This document shows, one piece after another, positions 31,827 to 40,960 of a stretch of 64,000 bases of DNA (positions are counted from its first letter, which is position 1; the number at the start of each line of letters is the position of its first letter). The position numbers were made by a program, and so were the translations under genes. This stretch comes from Lysobacter_C viscosus (GTDB taxonomy: Bacteria > Pseudomonadota > Gammaproteobacteria > Xanthomonadales > Xanthomonadaceae): positions 186,001 to 250,000 of the forward strand of contig NZ_JBJMAV010000001.1 of assembly GCF_046600715.1 (NCBI RefSeq), written 5' to 3'. Below the pieces are notes generated by a model. The model saw only the letters and a program-made list of their open reading frames with translations. It was not told where the DNA came from and searched no databases.

Positions 31827-33263
31827 ATGGCCAACGCACTGGTCTGGCTTCGCAATGACCTGCGGCTGGCGGACAATCCGGCGCTGGTGGCAGCGCTCGA
31901 GGGCGGCTACGTCCCGATCCCCGTCTACATCCATGCGCCGGGCGAACACGGCGACTGGGCGCCCGGCGCGGCCTCCAACGCCTGGCTGCACCGCTCGCTC
32001 GCGCGCCTGTCCGCCGACCTCGACAGCCGGGGCAGTCGCCTGCGGCTGTTCGTGGGCCCCAGCCTGGAAACCCTCAGGACGCTGGTTGCCGCGACCGGTG
32101 CCGAGGCGGTGTTCTGGAACCGTCGCTATGAACCCGCGCTGGAGACGCGCGACACCCGCATCAAGAAGGCGTTGCGGGAGCAGGGCCTGCTCGTCGAAAG
32201 CTTCAACAGTGCGTTGCTGTTCGAGCCGTGGACGCTGTCGACCAAGCAGGGGACCCCGTACCGGGTGTTCACGCCGTTCTGGAAGTCCGCGCTCGCGCAG
32301 TGGCGCCTGCCGGCCCGGGAGGCGCCCCCCGCTTCATTGCCTGCCACGGACGCCGGCCCCGCCGGCGTAGCGCTGGAGGCGCTGAAGCTGCAACCCGCGC
32401 GCGATTGGGATGCAGGGTTCTGGACGCACTGGCAACCCGGTGAGGCAGGTGCGCAGGACGCACTGGACACCTTCGTCGAGGGCGCGCTGCATGCATATGC
32501 GGACGACCGTGACCGACCGGACCGGGTCGGGACCTCGCGGCTCTCGCCGCACCTGCACTTTGGAGAGATCGCGCCGTGGCGGGCGGCGCATGCGCTGGAA
32601 GCGGCGCGTACCGCGGCGACCGATCGGCATGTCGATACCGCGATCAAGGAGCTGGGCTGGCGCGAGTTCGCCCACCACCTGCTGCACCATTTCCCGGAAA
32701 CGCCGGGGTCCAACTTCAACCCGCGCTTCGACGGTTTCGACTGGACGCCGCCCTCGCGCCCGCAGCTGGAGGCGTGGCAGGCGGGACGTACCGGCGTGCC
32801 GATCGTGGACGCCGGCCTGCGCGAGCTCTGGGCGACCGGCTGGATGCACAACCGAGTGCGGATGATCGTGGCCAGCTACCTGACCAAGCACATGCGGATG
32901 CACTGGCGGCATGGCGCGCGGTGGTTCTGGGACACGCTGGTGGACGCCGACCTGGCCAGCAACACGCTGGGCTGGCAGTGGGTGGCCGGTACCGGCGCGG
33001 ATGCAGCGCCGTACTTCCGTGTGTTCAACCCGGTTACGCAGGCCGAAAAGTTCGACCCCGACGGTGCCTATCTCGCGCGGTGGGTCCCCGAACTGGCCGC
33101 GCTGCCGGTGGCTTCGCGCTTCGCTCCGTGGCGCACGCCGGGGCTGCTGGCCCGACGGGCGCCAGGCTACCCGACGCATCCCGTGGTGGACCTGTCCCAG
33201 GGGCGCGATGCGGCGCTCGCGGCGTATCGGCTGCAGCGCGAGCGGAGCCCGGCCGGAGCCTGA
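31827..33263 (+). CDS. phrB: Deoxyribodipyrimidine photolyase
   Basis: A 478-residue DNA photolyase: N-terminal alpha/beta antenna-binding domain (starts ALVWLRNDLRLADNPALVAA) and C-terminal FAD domain with TSRLSPHLHFGEIAPW, ELGWREFAHHLL, RTGVPIVDAGLRELWATGWM and NRVRMIVASYLTKHM, all conserved in class I CPD photolyases. It uses blue light to split pyrimidine dimers. ATG at 31827 is 15 bp after the DUF3298 lipoprotein stop. Which antenna chromophore it uses (folate or 8-HDF) is not told by eye. Confidence 0.95.
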   Translation: MANALVWLRNDLRLADNPALVAALEGGYVPIPVYIHAPGEHGDWAPGAASNAWLHRSLARLSADLDSRGSRLRLFVGPSLETLRTLVAATGAEAVFWNRRYEPALETRDTRIKKALREQGLLVESFNSALLFEPWTLSTKQGTPYRVFTPFWKSALAQWRLPAREAPPASLPATDAGPAGVALEALKLQPARDWDAGFWTHWQPGEAGAQDALDTFVEGALHAYADDRDRPDRVGTSRLSPHLHFGEIAPWRAAHALEAARTAATDRHVDTAIKELGWREFAHHLLHHFPETPGSNFNPRFDGFDWTPPSRPQLEAWQAGRTGVPIVDAGLRELWATGWMHNRVRMIVASYLTKHMRMHWRHGARWFWDTLVDADLASNTLGWQWVAGTGADAAPYFRVFNPVTQAEKFDPDGAYLARWVPELAALPVASRFAPWRTPGLLARRAPGYPTHPVVDLSQGRDAALAAYRLQRERSPAGA

Positions 33264-33471
33264 GCAGGGCTTCGTAGTGCGGGGGCTGTGGCGCGCCGCA
33301 TCCCTCGCTGAGCGCTTCTGCCGCCGCGCCGGGGGCGACGGGGCTGGCGGCGAAGCATGACCCCAGGCATGACGAATTCTGAACGGCCCGCGCGCCCATC
33401 ACCGTCCGAAGACGACGCGGATCCTAAGGTGACCGTCGCATTCAGGCCCACAGCAAACAAAGGACCTTCCT

Positions 33472-34173
33472 ATGAATACCCGGACCAAACTCGCACTCGC
33501 TGCCGCCGTCATGTCCACCGCCCTCGCCGGTTGCGCGACCACCGGTGGTGGCTACTACGGCGGCCAGCCCGAGCAGTATCCCTCGCAGGAGCGTGACGTG
33601 AACCGCACCCAGCGTGGCGCCCTCATCGGCGCGGCGGTCGGTGCTGTTGCCGGCCTGCTCAGCGGCGATGACGCGACCGAGCGTCGCCAGCGTGCGCTGG
33701 TGGGCGCCGGTGTTGGCGGCCTCGCCGGTGGTGCCATCGGCAACTACCAGGACCGCCAGGAGCGCGCGCTGCGTGAGCGCATGCAGGGCACCGGTGTGGA
33801 AGTCGTTCGCCAGGGCGACAACATCACCCTGAACATGCCCAGCAACATCACGTTCGGTTTCGACGAGTCGCGCCTGCAACCGCAGTTCTACCCGGTGCTC
33901 GACAACGTCGCCGCCACCCTCAACGAGTACAGCCAGACCATCGTCGAAGTGGCTGGCCACACCGACAGCCAGGGTACCGACCAGTACAACCAGGCCCTGT
34001 CGGAGCGACGCGCGGCCACCGTTGCGGGCTATCTCTCGGGCAAGGGCGTCATGCATGACCGCATGATCACCATCGGTGCCGGTGAGAGCCGCCCGATCGC
34101 CAGCAACGACACCGAAGCCGGCCGCGCCGCGAATCGTCGCGTAGAGATCACCCTGGTGCCGCTGCGCTCGTAA
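33472..34173 (+). CDS. OmpA-family outer membrane lipoprotein
   Basis: A 233-residue protein with lipobox TALAGC (C21), a glycine-rich glycine-zipper segment (about 45-90, ALIGAAVGAVAGLLSG and GAGVGGLAGGAIGNY), then an OmpA C-terminal domain (about 110-230) with VEVAGHTDSQGTDQYN and LSERRAATVAGYL, the peptidoglycan-binding D and R positions being in place. It resembles YiaD/OmpA-like lipoproteins that tie the outer membrane to peptidoglycan. AAAGGA lies nine bases before the ATG. It has its own terminator at 34226. Confidence 0.9.
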   Translation: MNTRTKLALAAAVMSTALAGCATTGGGYYGGQPEQYPSQERDVNRTQRGALIGAAVGAVAGLLSGDDATERRQRALVGAGVGGLAGGAIGNYQDRQERALRERMQGTGVEVVRQGDNITLNMPSNITFGFDESRLQPQFYPVLDNVAATLNEYSQTIVEVAGHTDSQGTDQYNQALSERRAATVAGYLSGKGVMHDRMITIGAGESRPIASNDTEAGRAANRRVEITLVPLRS

Positions 34174-34225
34174 ACGACTGGGGTGATTGAAGCAGGCCAG
34201 CCTGCTGCACCCCGAAGCGATACCG

Positions 34226-34254
34226 GAGGCCGTCCCGAAAGGGGCGGCCTCTTT
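34226..34254 (+). terminator. Rho-independent terminator after the OmpA lipoprotein gene
   Basis: GAGGCCGTCCC and GGGGCGGCCTC (34226-34236 and 34241-34251) form an 11-bp stem with one G-T pair and a GAAA loop, followed by TTTG. It lies 53 bases after the stop codon. Confidence 0.75.
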
Positions 34255-34335
34255 GCATGGTGGCCAGCCGTGCGTAACAGCGACCCGACGCCGTCCGGTC
34301 GACGCGTCAGGCGTTGCCGGCCAGCGTCACCGCCG

Positions 34336-34860
34336 TCACCGCCGGCCGGGCGAATCGGTATCGCAGCCATCCTCCCGGGGAGAGCTGTCGTCCCGGGGCA
34401 TCCCGTTGCGATCGGGGTGCATCCACCGCTCCAACATGCGCAGCAGGGTCAGTACCAGCAGGGTGAGCGCCGTGGTCGATGCCGCAAGCACGTGCAGCCC
34501 GAAGCCGACCGAGACGCCGATGGACGCCACCATCAACAGCGTAGCGGCGGTCGTGATCCCCGAGATGGCCCCGTTGCCGCGTCGGGCGAAGATGGTGCCC
34601 GCGCCGATGAACGCCACGCCCGCCACCACCGCCTCCACCAGGCGCAGCGGATCAACCTGAAGCAGTGCGCCCAGGCCAAGGTGATCCTCGAGCACGAGTC
34701 GCTCCATGCCGACCAGCAGGGCGGCCGCGCCGGCTACCAGCATGTGGGTACGGAACCCGGCCGGTCGGTCGCGCAGTTCCCGCTCGAAGCCGATCACGCC
34801 ACCCAGCACCATCGCGTATGCGACGCCACCAACCACGGCAAGTTGCTCCATCCATTGCAT
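34336..34860 (-). CDS. MgtC/SapB family membrane protein
   Basis: A 174-residue protein with four hydrophobic segments and the MgtC/SapB signature: GGVIGFERELRDRPAGFRTHM (about 20-40) and VAGVAFIGAGTIFARRGN (about 78-95) with GITTAATLLMVASIGVSVG. MgtC proteins are linked to growth at low magnesium and intramacrophage survival, but SapB-type proteins of free-living bacteria have no proved function. A C-terminal tail about 150-174 is charged and soluble. It is divergent from the exonuclease gene at 35016. Confidence 0.9.
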   Translation of the reverse strand: MQWMEQLAVVGGVAYAMVLGGVIGFERELRDRPAGFRTHMLVAGAAALLVGMERLVLEDHLGLGALLQVDPLRLVEAVVAGVAFIGAGTIFARRGNGAISGITTAATLLMVASIGVSVGFGLHVLAASTTALTLLVLTLLRMLERWMHPDRNGMPRDDSSPREDGCDTDSPGRR

Positions 34861-35015
34861 TCGGATCGTTCCTTTTCGAAGGTTCGGCGGTGGGACGGTT
34901 GGCCACGGGTGATGGTCGCCCCGGGGGCATCCAGAGGCTGCAGCGCATTATGTTCGACGGCGGTGAGGATGCCCTCTTGGCGGCCTGCTGACGCCGCGCC
35001 GGGTAGGGTGCGCGG

Positions 35016-36011
35016 ATGTCCGACGACGACCTGGTGGTACTTCGGCGAGAGGGCCTGTATTGCCCCGCCGGCGACTTCTTCATCGACCCGTGGCGTCCCG
35101 TGGCGCGCGCGGTGATCACCCACGGCCACGGCGACCACGCTCGTGGCGGCATGGGGGAATACCACTCCACGCGCGCCGGCCTGCCGATCCTGAAGTGGCG
35201 GCTGGGCGAGCAGGCCTACCACCTTCACGACCATGGCGAGGCGTTCCAGCTGGGCGAGGCGAGGGTGTCGCTCCATCCCGCGGGACACGTACTGGGGTCG
35301 GCCCAGGTGCGCATCGAAGCGGGCGGCCAGGTCTGGGTCGCCTCGGGCGACTACAAGCGCCAGCCCGACCCCACCTGCGCGCCGTTCGAAGTGGTGCCCT
35401 GCGATGTCTTCATCACCGAGGCGACCTTCGGGCTGCCGGTGTACCGCTGGCCCGACACCGCCGAAGTCGCGCGCGACATCGTCGGCTGGCGCGAGCAGTG
35501 TGCCGGGCGCGGCGAGGCGGCCGTGCTGTTGTGCTACGCGCTGGGCAAGGCGCAGCGGTTGCTGGCGGAGCTGGGCCGGGTCACCGACCAGCCCGCCTGG
35601 CTGCATGGCGCGGTCGCGACCGGGGTGGAGGTGTACCGGCAGGCGGGCATCGAAATGCTGGCCACGCGCACGGTGGCCGATGCCGACAAGGGCAGCGACT
35701 TCGCAGGGCGCCTGGTGCTTGCGCCGCCGTCCGCCGCCGGCAGCCCGTGGATGCGGCGCTTCCGCAAGTCCCAGGTCGGCTTTGCATCGGGCTGGATGCG
35801 CCTCCGCGGCAACCGGCGCCGGCGCAACTACGATCGCGGCTTCCAGGTGTCCGATCATGCCGACTGGCCGGACCTGATGCGGACCATCCGCGAGACCGGC
35901 GCGCGTAGGGTGATCGCGACGCACGGAAACACCGACGCCATCATCCGCGCGCTCAACGAGGACGGCATCGCCGCCGAGGCGTTCCGCACCGGGTACGGGG
36001 ACGAGTCGTGA
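35016..36011 (+). CDS. Ligase-associated DNA exonuclease (metallo-beta-lactamase fold)
   Basis: A 331-residue metallo-beta-lactamase/beta-CASP-type nuclease. The metal motif THGHGDHARGG holds H36, H38, D40 and H41; HPAGHVLGSAQV and SDHADWP supply further ligands, and VIATHGNTDAI ends the fold. This family is encoded with ATP-dependent ligases and Lhr helicases in bacterial repair operons. First gene of a four-gene unit; the ligase start overlaps its stop (GTGA). TAGGGT lies six bases before the ATG, but it could instead serve as a ribosome site. Confidence 0.92.
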   Translation: MSDDDLVVLRREGLYCPAGDFFIDPWRPVARAVITHGHGDHARGGMGEYHSTRAGLPILKWRLGEQAYHLHDHGEAFQLGEARVSLHPAGHVLGSAQVRIEAGGQVWVASGDYKRQPDPTCAPFEVVPCDVFITEATFGLPVYRWPDTAEVARDIVGWREQCAGRGEAAVLLCYALGKAQRLLAELGRVTDQPAWLHGAVATGVEVYRQAGIEMLATRTVADADKGSDFAGRLVLAPPSAAGSPWMRRFRKSQVGFASGWMRLRGNRRRRNYDRGFQVSDHADWPDLMRTIRETGARRVIATHGNTDAIIRALNEDGIAAEAFRTGYGDES

Positions 36012-37597
36012 AGCGCTTCGCCGCGCTCTACCGCGAACTGGGCGAAGCCACCGGCACCCTCGACAAGCGCGCGGCGCTGGTCGCCTACTTCCGCGAGGCG
36101 CCGCCGGCTGACGCGGCCTGGGCGTTGTGGCTGCTGTCGGGCGGCAAGCTGCGGCGGATCGTCGGCAGCGCCGAGCTGCGGCAGTGGATCGTGGAGGCCA
36201 GCGGCCACCCCGCGTGGCTGGTCGAAGACAGCTACCACCACGTCGGCGACCTGGCCGAGACCGCCACGTTGCTGCTGGACGACCCGGTAGAGCAGGACGA
36301 CCGGTCACTGCACGACTGGATCGAGAACACCCTGTTGCCGGTGGCGGGTGCCGCCCCGGAGCGGCGCCGCGAGGCGGTGCTGTCGGGCTGGCGGGTCCTG
36401 GGCTTCGATGAGCGCCTGGCGTTCAACAAGCTGCTGACCGGCGCGCTGCGCATCGGCGTGTCCCAGCGCACCGTGCAGCAGGCGCTGGCGGAAATGTCGG
36501 GCGTCGCCATCGCGCGCATCGCGCAGCGCATGCTGGGCGATTGGCGTCCCTCGCCCCGCTTCCTGCAGGACCTGTTGTCACCCGGGGAGTTGCCCGGCGA
36601 CCGCCAACAGCCGTACCCGTTCTTCCTGGCTTCGCCGCTGGAACAGCAGGTGGCCGCGCTGGGTGACATCGACGACTGGCTGCTGGAGTGGAAGTGGGAC
36701 GGGATCCGGCTGCAGCTGATCCGGCGCGACGGCGAGGTCGCCTTGTGGTCACGCGGCGAGGAGCGCCTGGACGGGCGGTTTCCCGAGATCGAGGAGGCGG
36801 CAAGCACGTTGCCGGACGACTGCGTGATCGACGGCGAACTGCTCGCATGGGACGGGGAGGGGGATCAGCCGCAGCCGTTCAATGCACTGCAGACGCGCAT
36901 CCAGCGGCGCAAGCCCGGCCCGAAGACGCTGGCATCCACGCCGGTCCGGGTGCTGGCCTACGACCTGCTCGAGCACGCCGGCGAGGACTGGCGCGAGCGT
37001 CCACTGCGTGAGCGTCGCGCGCGGTTGGCCGAGGTGCTGGCGGTGCACGCGGATCCCCGCATCGCGTTGTCGCCGCAGGTGCCCGCGGCGGGTTGGGACG
37101 ACGCGGCCCGGCTGCGCGACGGCGCCCGCGAGCGTGGCGTCGAAGGCCTGATGCTCAAGCGCGCCGATTCGGCCTACCAGTCCGGCCGCAGGCGTGGTGA
37201 CTGGTGGAAGTGGAAGATCGACCCGCTGACCATCGATGCGGTGCTGATCTATGCCCAGGGCGGGCACGGGCGCCGCAGCAACCTGTACACCGATTACACC
37301 TTTGGACTCTGGGACGGCGATGCCCTGGTGCCCGTCGCCAAGGCGTATTCCGGGCTGGACGACAAGGAGATCGCCAGGCTCGACCGCTGGATCCGCAGCC
37401 ACACCCTGGAGCGCTTCGGTCCGGTGCGTTCGGTGCAGCCGGTGCACGTATTCGAGCTGGGGTTCGAGGCGGTGAACCGTTCGACGCGCCACAAGTCGGG
37501 CATCGCGGTGCGGTTCCCGCGGATCCTGCGGTGGCGCCGGGACAAACCGGCAGCGGAAGCCGACCGGCTGGAATCGCTCAGGGAACTGGCCACGTGA
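36008..37597 (+). CDS. ATP-dependent DNA ligase (ligase/Lhr/Exo operon type)
   Basis: A 529-residue ATP-dependent DNA ligase. The adenylation site is LLEWKWDGIRLQ with lysine K229 (KxDG); the N-terminal 200 residues are a DNA-binding domain and the C-terminal OB domain contains RGDWWKWKIDPLTIDAVL and FELGFEAVNRSTRHKSG. It seals nicks using ATP, alongside the cell's NAD-dependent LigA. The GTG start at 36008 overlaps the exonuclease stop; the helicase gene begins in its own stop overlap (GTGA). No Ku or LigD nuclease/polymerase is fused, so this is not a NHEJ ligase by domain plan. Confidence 0.93.
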   Translation: MKRFAALYRELGEATGTLDKRAALVAYFREAPPADAAWALWLLSGGKLRRIVGSAELRQWIVEASGHPAWLVEDSYHHVGDLAETATLLLDDPVEQDDRSLHDWIENTLLPVAGAAPERRREAVLSGWRVLGFDERLAFNKLLTGALRIGVSQRTVQQALAEMSGVAIARIAQRMLGDWRPSPRFLQDLLSPGELPGDRQQPYPFFLASPLEQQVAALGDIDDWLLEWKWDGIRLQLIRRDGEVALWSRGEERLDGRFPEIEEAASTLPDDCVIDGELLAWDGEGDQPQPFNALQTRIQRRKPGPKTLASTPVRVLAYDLLEHAGEDWRERPLRERRARLAEVLAVHADPRIALSPQVPAAGWDDAARLRDGARERGVEGLMLKRADSAYQSGRRRGDWWKWKIDPLTIDAVLIYAQGGHGRRSNLYTDYTFGLWDGDALVPVAKAYSGLDDKEIARLDRWIRSHTLERFGPVRSVQPVHVFELGFEAVNRSTRHKSGIAVRFPRILRWRRDKPAAEADRLESLRELAT

Positions 37598-40101
37598 CGC
37601 CACCTTCCGGGCGCGCACTGGTCGCCGCGCGGCAGCGGCTGTCGGCCTGGTTCGCCACCCGCGGCTGGCGCCCGCTGCCGTTCCAGCGGCGTATGTGGGG
37701 GCTGTACCTGGAGGGCGGATCGGGGCTGCTGCACACGCCCACCGGCAGCGGCAAGACGCTGGCCGCGTTCGGCGGGCCGCTCATCGAGGCACTCGCAGCC
37801 CAGCCGCCGGTCGATCCGCTCAAGCCCCAAGCGCCGGCCAAGCCACTGCGGGGCGCTTCGTCCCCGGCATCCCTGGAGGTGTTGTGGATCACGCCGCTGC
37901 GCGCGCTGGCCACCGACACCGTGCGTGCCCTGCGCGAGCCAATCGAGGCGCTCGGCCTGGACTGGCAGGTCGGGCTGCGAACGGGCGATGCGTCCGCGCG
38001 CGACCGCCGGCTGGCGCGGGCCGGCCGGCTGGACGTACTGGTGACCACGCCCGAATCGCTGTCCCTGCTGCTGTCGTATCCCGACACTGCCGCGCATTTC
38101 AGCGGGCTGCGCAGCGTGGTGGTGGACGAGTGGCACGAACTGCTCGGCAACAAGCGCGGCGTGCTGCTGCAGCTGTCGTTGGCGCGATTGCGCACGCTGG
38201 CGCCCGCGCTGCGGATCTGGGGCCTGTCGGCGACGTTGGGCAACCTCGGGGAGGCACGTGACGTGCTGTTGCCCCACCTGCCGGATGCACCCTTGGTTGC
38301 CGGCGTGCGGCCGCGCGCCATGACCCTGCACACCCTGATCCCGCCGGCCGGTACGCGGTTTCCCTGGGCGGGGCATCTGGGTCTGTCGCAGCTGTCGCGG
38401 GTGGTGGAGCAGCTGTTCAAGCAACGCATCAGCCTGCTGTTCACCAACACCCGCGCGCAGGCCGAGCTCTGGCACCAGGCGCTGTCGGCGGTGTGGCCCG
38501 AAATGCCCGACACGCTCGCGCTGCACCACGGCTCGCTGGACCCGAAGCTGCGCGCTGCCGCCGAGGTCGGCTTGCGCGACGGCAGTATCCGTTGCGTGGT
38601 CGCCACCTCCAGCCTGGACCTGGGCGTCGACTTCCCGGCCGTCGACCAGGTGCTTCAGGTGGGCAGCCCCAAAGGCGCGGCGCGGATGCTGCAACGCGCC
38701 GGCCGCGCCCGGCACCGGCCCGGTGAGTCGGGTGAGATCGTCTGCGTGCCGTCGCACGCGCTGGAACTGGTGGAGTTCGCCGCGGCGCGCCGGGTCGTCG
38801 CGCGGGGCGAGATCGAAGCACGGCTGCCACCGCGACTGAGCCTGGACGTGCTGGCGCAGCATTGCGTGACGCTGGCGCTGGGCGGGGGCTTCGAGGGCGA
38901 CGCGCTGCTGGCCGAGGTGCGCGGTACGCACGCCTTCGCGGGGCTGGACGAGGTGGCTTGGCAGGCGGTGCTGGACTTCATCGTGCAGGGCGGCCGGGCC
39001 CTGGAGCATTACCCCGATTTCCGGCGCGTAGTGCGCGATGACGCGGGGCGCTATCGCGTGGAGGACCGGCGCGTCGCGTTCCGGCACCGCCTGTCGATCG
39101 GCACCATCACCAGCGACGGCGCGGTGTCGGTGAAGTACATGAAAGGCGGCGGACTTGGCTCCGTCGAGGAGAGCTTCATCGCCCGGCTGCGGCCGGGCGA
39201 TCGCTTCCAGTTCGCCGGGCGCAGCCTGGTGCTGGTACGGCTTGAGAACATGACCGCCTACGTGCGCCGGGCGGCCGCCAGCGATGGCCGCGTGCCGAAG
39301 TGGGCCGGCGGACGCATGCCGCTGTCCTCGGAGCTGGCGCGGGAGGTGCAGGCGGTACTCGCCGACCCCGATGCGAGCCCGGAGATGCGCGCGATGCGGC
39401 CGCTGCTGGCGCTTCAGGCCGAGCTGTCATCGCTGCCAGTGCCCGGGCGGCTGCTTGTGGAAACCACGCGCCGGCGCGACGGGCGCCACCTGTTCCTGTT
39501 CCCGTTCGCCGGCCGGCTGGTGCACGAGGGTCTGGCGGCGCTGTTGGCGTTGCGTTGGGGACGGCTGCGCCGCAACACCTTCAGCCTGGCGTTCAACGAC
39601 TACGGGCTGGCGCTGTCGCCCGCCGGGCAGGACATGCTCGACGAGCGCGAACTGATGGCGATGCTGACCGCCGACGGCCTGGAGGACGACCTGCGCGTAA
39701 GCCTCAACCTGGGCGAGCTGGCACGCCGCCAGTTCCGCGAGGTGGCGCGCATCGCCGGGCTCCTGCCGCCGTCGCTGCCCGGCAGGGCACCGCGGTCGAT
39801 GCGCCAGTTGCAGGCATCCAGTGGCCTGCTGTTCGACGTGCTGCGCCAGCACGACCCGGGCCACCTCCTTCTTGAGCAGGCCGAGCGCGAGGTGTTCTCC
39901 AGCCAGTTGGAAGTCCGCCGCCTGCGGGGCGCGCTGGACGAACTGGCGGGGCTCGCCATCGACCTGCGCACGCCGCGCAGCCTGACGCCGTTGTCCTTCC
40001 CGCTGTGGGCCGAGAGCATGCGTGGCCAGCTCAGCACCGAGGACTGGAGCACCCGGGTGGCCCGCGCCGCCCAGCAGCTGGAGCAGCGCCATGGCGGGTG
40101 A
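37594..40101 (+). CDS. lhr: Lhr-type ATP-dependent DEXH helicase, ligase-associated
   Basis: An 835-residue superfamily 2 helicase of the Lhr-core type. Walker A is TPTGSGKT with K54, the Walker B DEWH box is at 178-181, and motifs III to VI follow (LSATLGN, FTNTRAQAELW, ATSSLDLGVDF, QRAGRARHRPG). The C-terminal 300 residues carry the Lhr winged-helix/beta module. Length fits the bacterial Lhr-core partner of the ligase operon. GTG start at 37594 overlaps the ligase stop; the phosphoesterase gene overlaps its end by 11 bp. It likely unwinds DNA:RNA or DNA duplexes before repair. Confidence 0.93.
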   Translation: MTPPSGRALVAARQRLSAWFATRGWRPLPFQRRMWGLYLEGGSGLLHTPTGSGKTLAAFGGPLIEALAAQPPVDPLKPQAPAKPLRGASSPASLEVLWITPLRALATDTVRALREPIEALGLDWQVGLRTGDASARDRRLARAGRLDVLVTTPESLSLLLSYPDTAAHFSGLRSVVVDEWHELLGNKRGVLLQLSLARLRTLAPALRIWGLSATLGNLGEARDVLLPHLPDAPLVAGVRPRAMTLHTLIPPAGTRFPWAGHLGLSQLSRVVEQLFKQRISLLFTNTRAQAELWHQALSAVWPEMPDTLALHHGSLDPKLRAAAEVGLRDGSIRCVVATSSLDLGVDFPAVDQVLQVGSPKGAARMLQRAGRARHRPGESGEIVCVPSHALELVEFAAARRVVARGEIEARLPPRLSLDVLAQHCVTLALGGGFEGDALLAEVRGTHAFAGLDEVAWQAVLDFIVQGGRALEHYPDFRRVVRDDAGRYRVEDRRVAFRHRLSIGTITSDGAVSVKYMKGGGLGSVEESFIARLRPGDRFQFAGRSLVLVRLENMTAYVRRAAASDGRVPKWAGGRMPLSSELAREVQAVLADPDASPEMRAMRPLLALQAELSSLPVPGRLLVETTRRRDGRHLFLFPFAGRLVHEGLAALLALRWGRLRRNTFSLAFNDYGLALSPAGQDMLDERELMAMLTADGLEDDLRVSLNLGELARRQFREVARIAGLLPPSLPGRAPRSMRQLQASSGLLFDVLRQHDPGHLLLEQAEREVFSSQLEVRRLRGALDELAGLAIDLRTPRSLTPLSFPLWAESMRGQLSTEDWSTRVARAAQQLEQRHGG

Positions 40102-40783
40102 CCCGGGCCCGGCCGCGACCCTCGACCTGGCCATCGCCGGCGAGTCGATGCGCCTGTATGGCGAGCGCGCCCTGTACTGGCCGAAGAGGGAGCGGTTGCT
40201 CATCGCAGACCTTCACCTGGGCAAGGGTGACGTGTTCCGGCGCGCCGGCATCAGCTTGCCGGCCGGCGGCACCTCCGACGACCTGGGGCGGCTGGATCGG
40301 CTGCTTGAAGTGAGTGGCGCACGCGAGTTGTGGATGCTCGGCGACGTCCTGCACGGCCCCGTCAACGACACCGCGTGGCAGCGTACCTGGCGTGACTGGC
40401 GCGCTCGCCACGTCGGTTTGCGCGTCGCGGCGCTGGTCGGCAACCATGACCGGGCGCTGGCCCGCGCCGGGCTCGGGTTGGAGCTGCTGGGCGAGGCGGT
40501 GGATGACGGCCCGTTCGCCCTGCGGCATGCACCGCAGGACCACCCGTCCCTGCACGTGCTGTGCGGGCACCTGCACCCATGCGTCTCGCTGCCGGGGATG
40601 CGCCGGCGCTGGCCGGTGTTCTGGCTCCGCCCGGGCCTGACCATGCTGCCCGCGTTCTCCGCGTTTACCGGCGGCGCCTTGATCGAGCGCCGCGCAGGGG
40701 AGGCGATGGCTATCTGCGTTCAGGGCCAGCTGATGCTGCTGCGCGGGCATGCGCCGGTTCAAGGCGCCAGACCCGACGTGTAG
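40091..40783 (+). CDS. pdeM: Ligase-associated phosphoesterase/endonuclease PdeM
   Basis: A 230-residue calcineurin-like metallophosphoesterase. The dinuclear metal site is visible as ADLHLGKGD (D40, H42), MLGDVLHG, VGNHDRAL and CGHLHPCVSL. Family members in this operon are named PdeM and act as DNA damage response phosphoesterases. ATG at 40091 overlaps the helicase stop by 11 bp. The four genes exo, ligase, lhr and pdeM are thus one translation-coupled repair unit. Confidence 0.9.
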   Translation: MAGDPGPAATLDLAIAGESMRLYGERALYWPKRERLLIADLHLGKGDVFRRAGISLPAGGTSDDLGRLDRLLEVSGARELWMLGDVLHGPVNDTAWQRTWRDWRARHVGLRVAALVGNHDRALARAGLGLELLGEAVDDGPFALRHAPQDHPSLHVLCGHLHPCVSLPGMRRRWPVFWLRPGLTMLPAFSAFTGGALIERRAGEAMAICVQGQLMLLRGHAPVQGARPDV

Positions 40784-40960
40784 AATGCGCGGCTTCGCAG
40801 CGCCGTCGAGTCTTTCCGGCCTGCCCTGTCCAGCGAGTCCCTCCCACGTGTCCACGCCGCCCTAGCGCCCGATGCCGTTGCCCTGTGGACCGCGCCCGCG
40901 GCCGCACGCCCCTGCCGCCGGCCGTTCCGGCGCCTTCGCATCACTTGTGGACACCGCATC
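40784..40960 (+). promoter_or_regulatory. SulP upstream region with TAGAAT element
   Basis: A 177-bp gap. TAGAAT at 40791-40796 overlaps the end of the pdeM region and could give a transcript start near 40803, leaving an approximately 158-base leader before the SulP start. The leader is GC-rich with small hairpins; no known riboswitch or gene is recognised. Confidence 0.3.
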
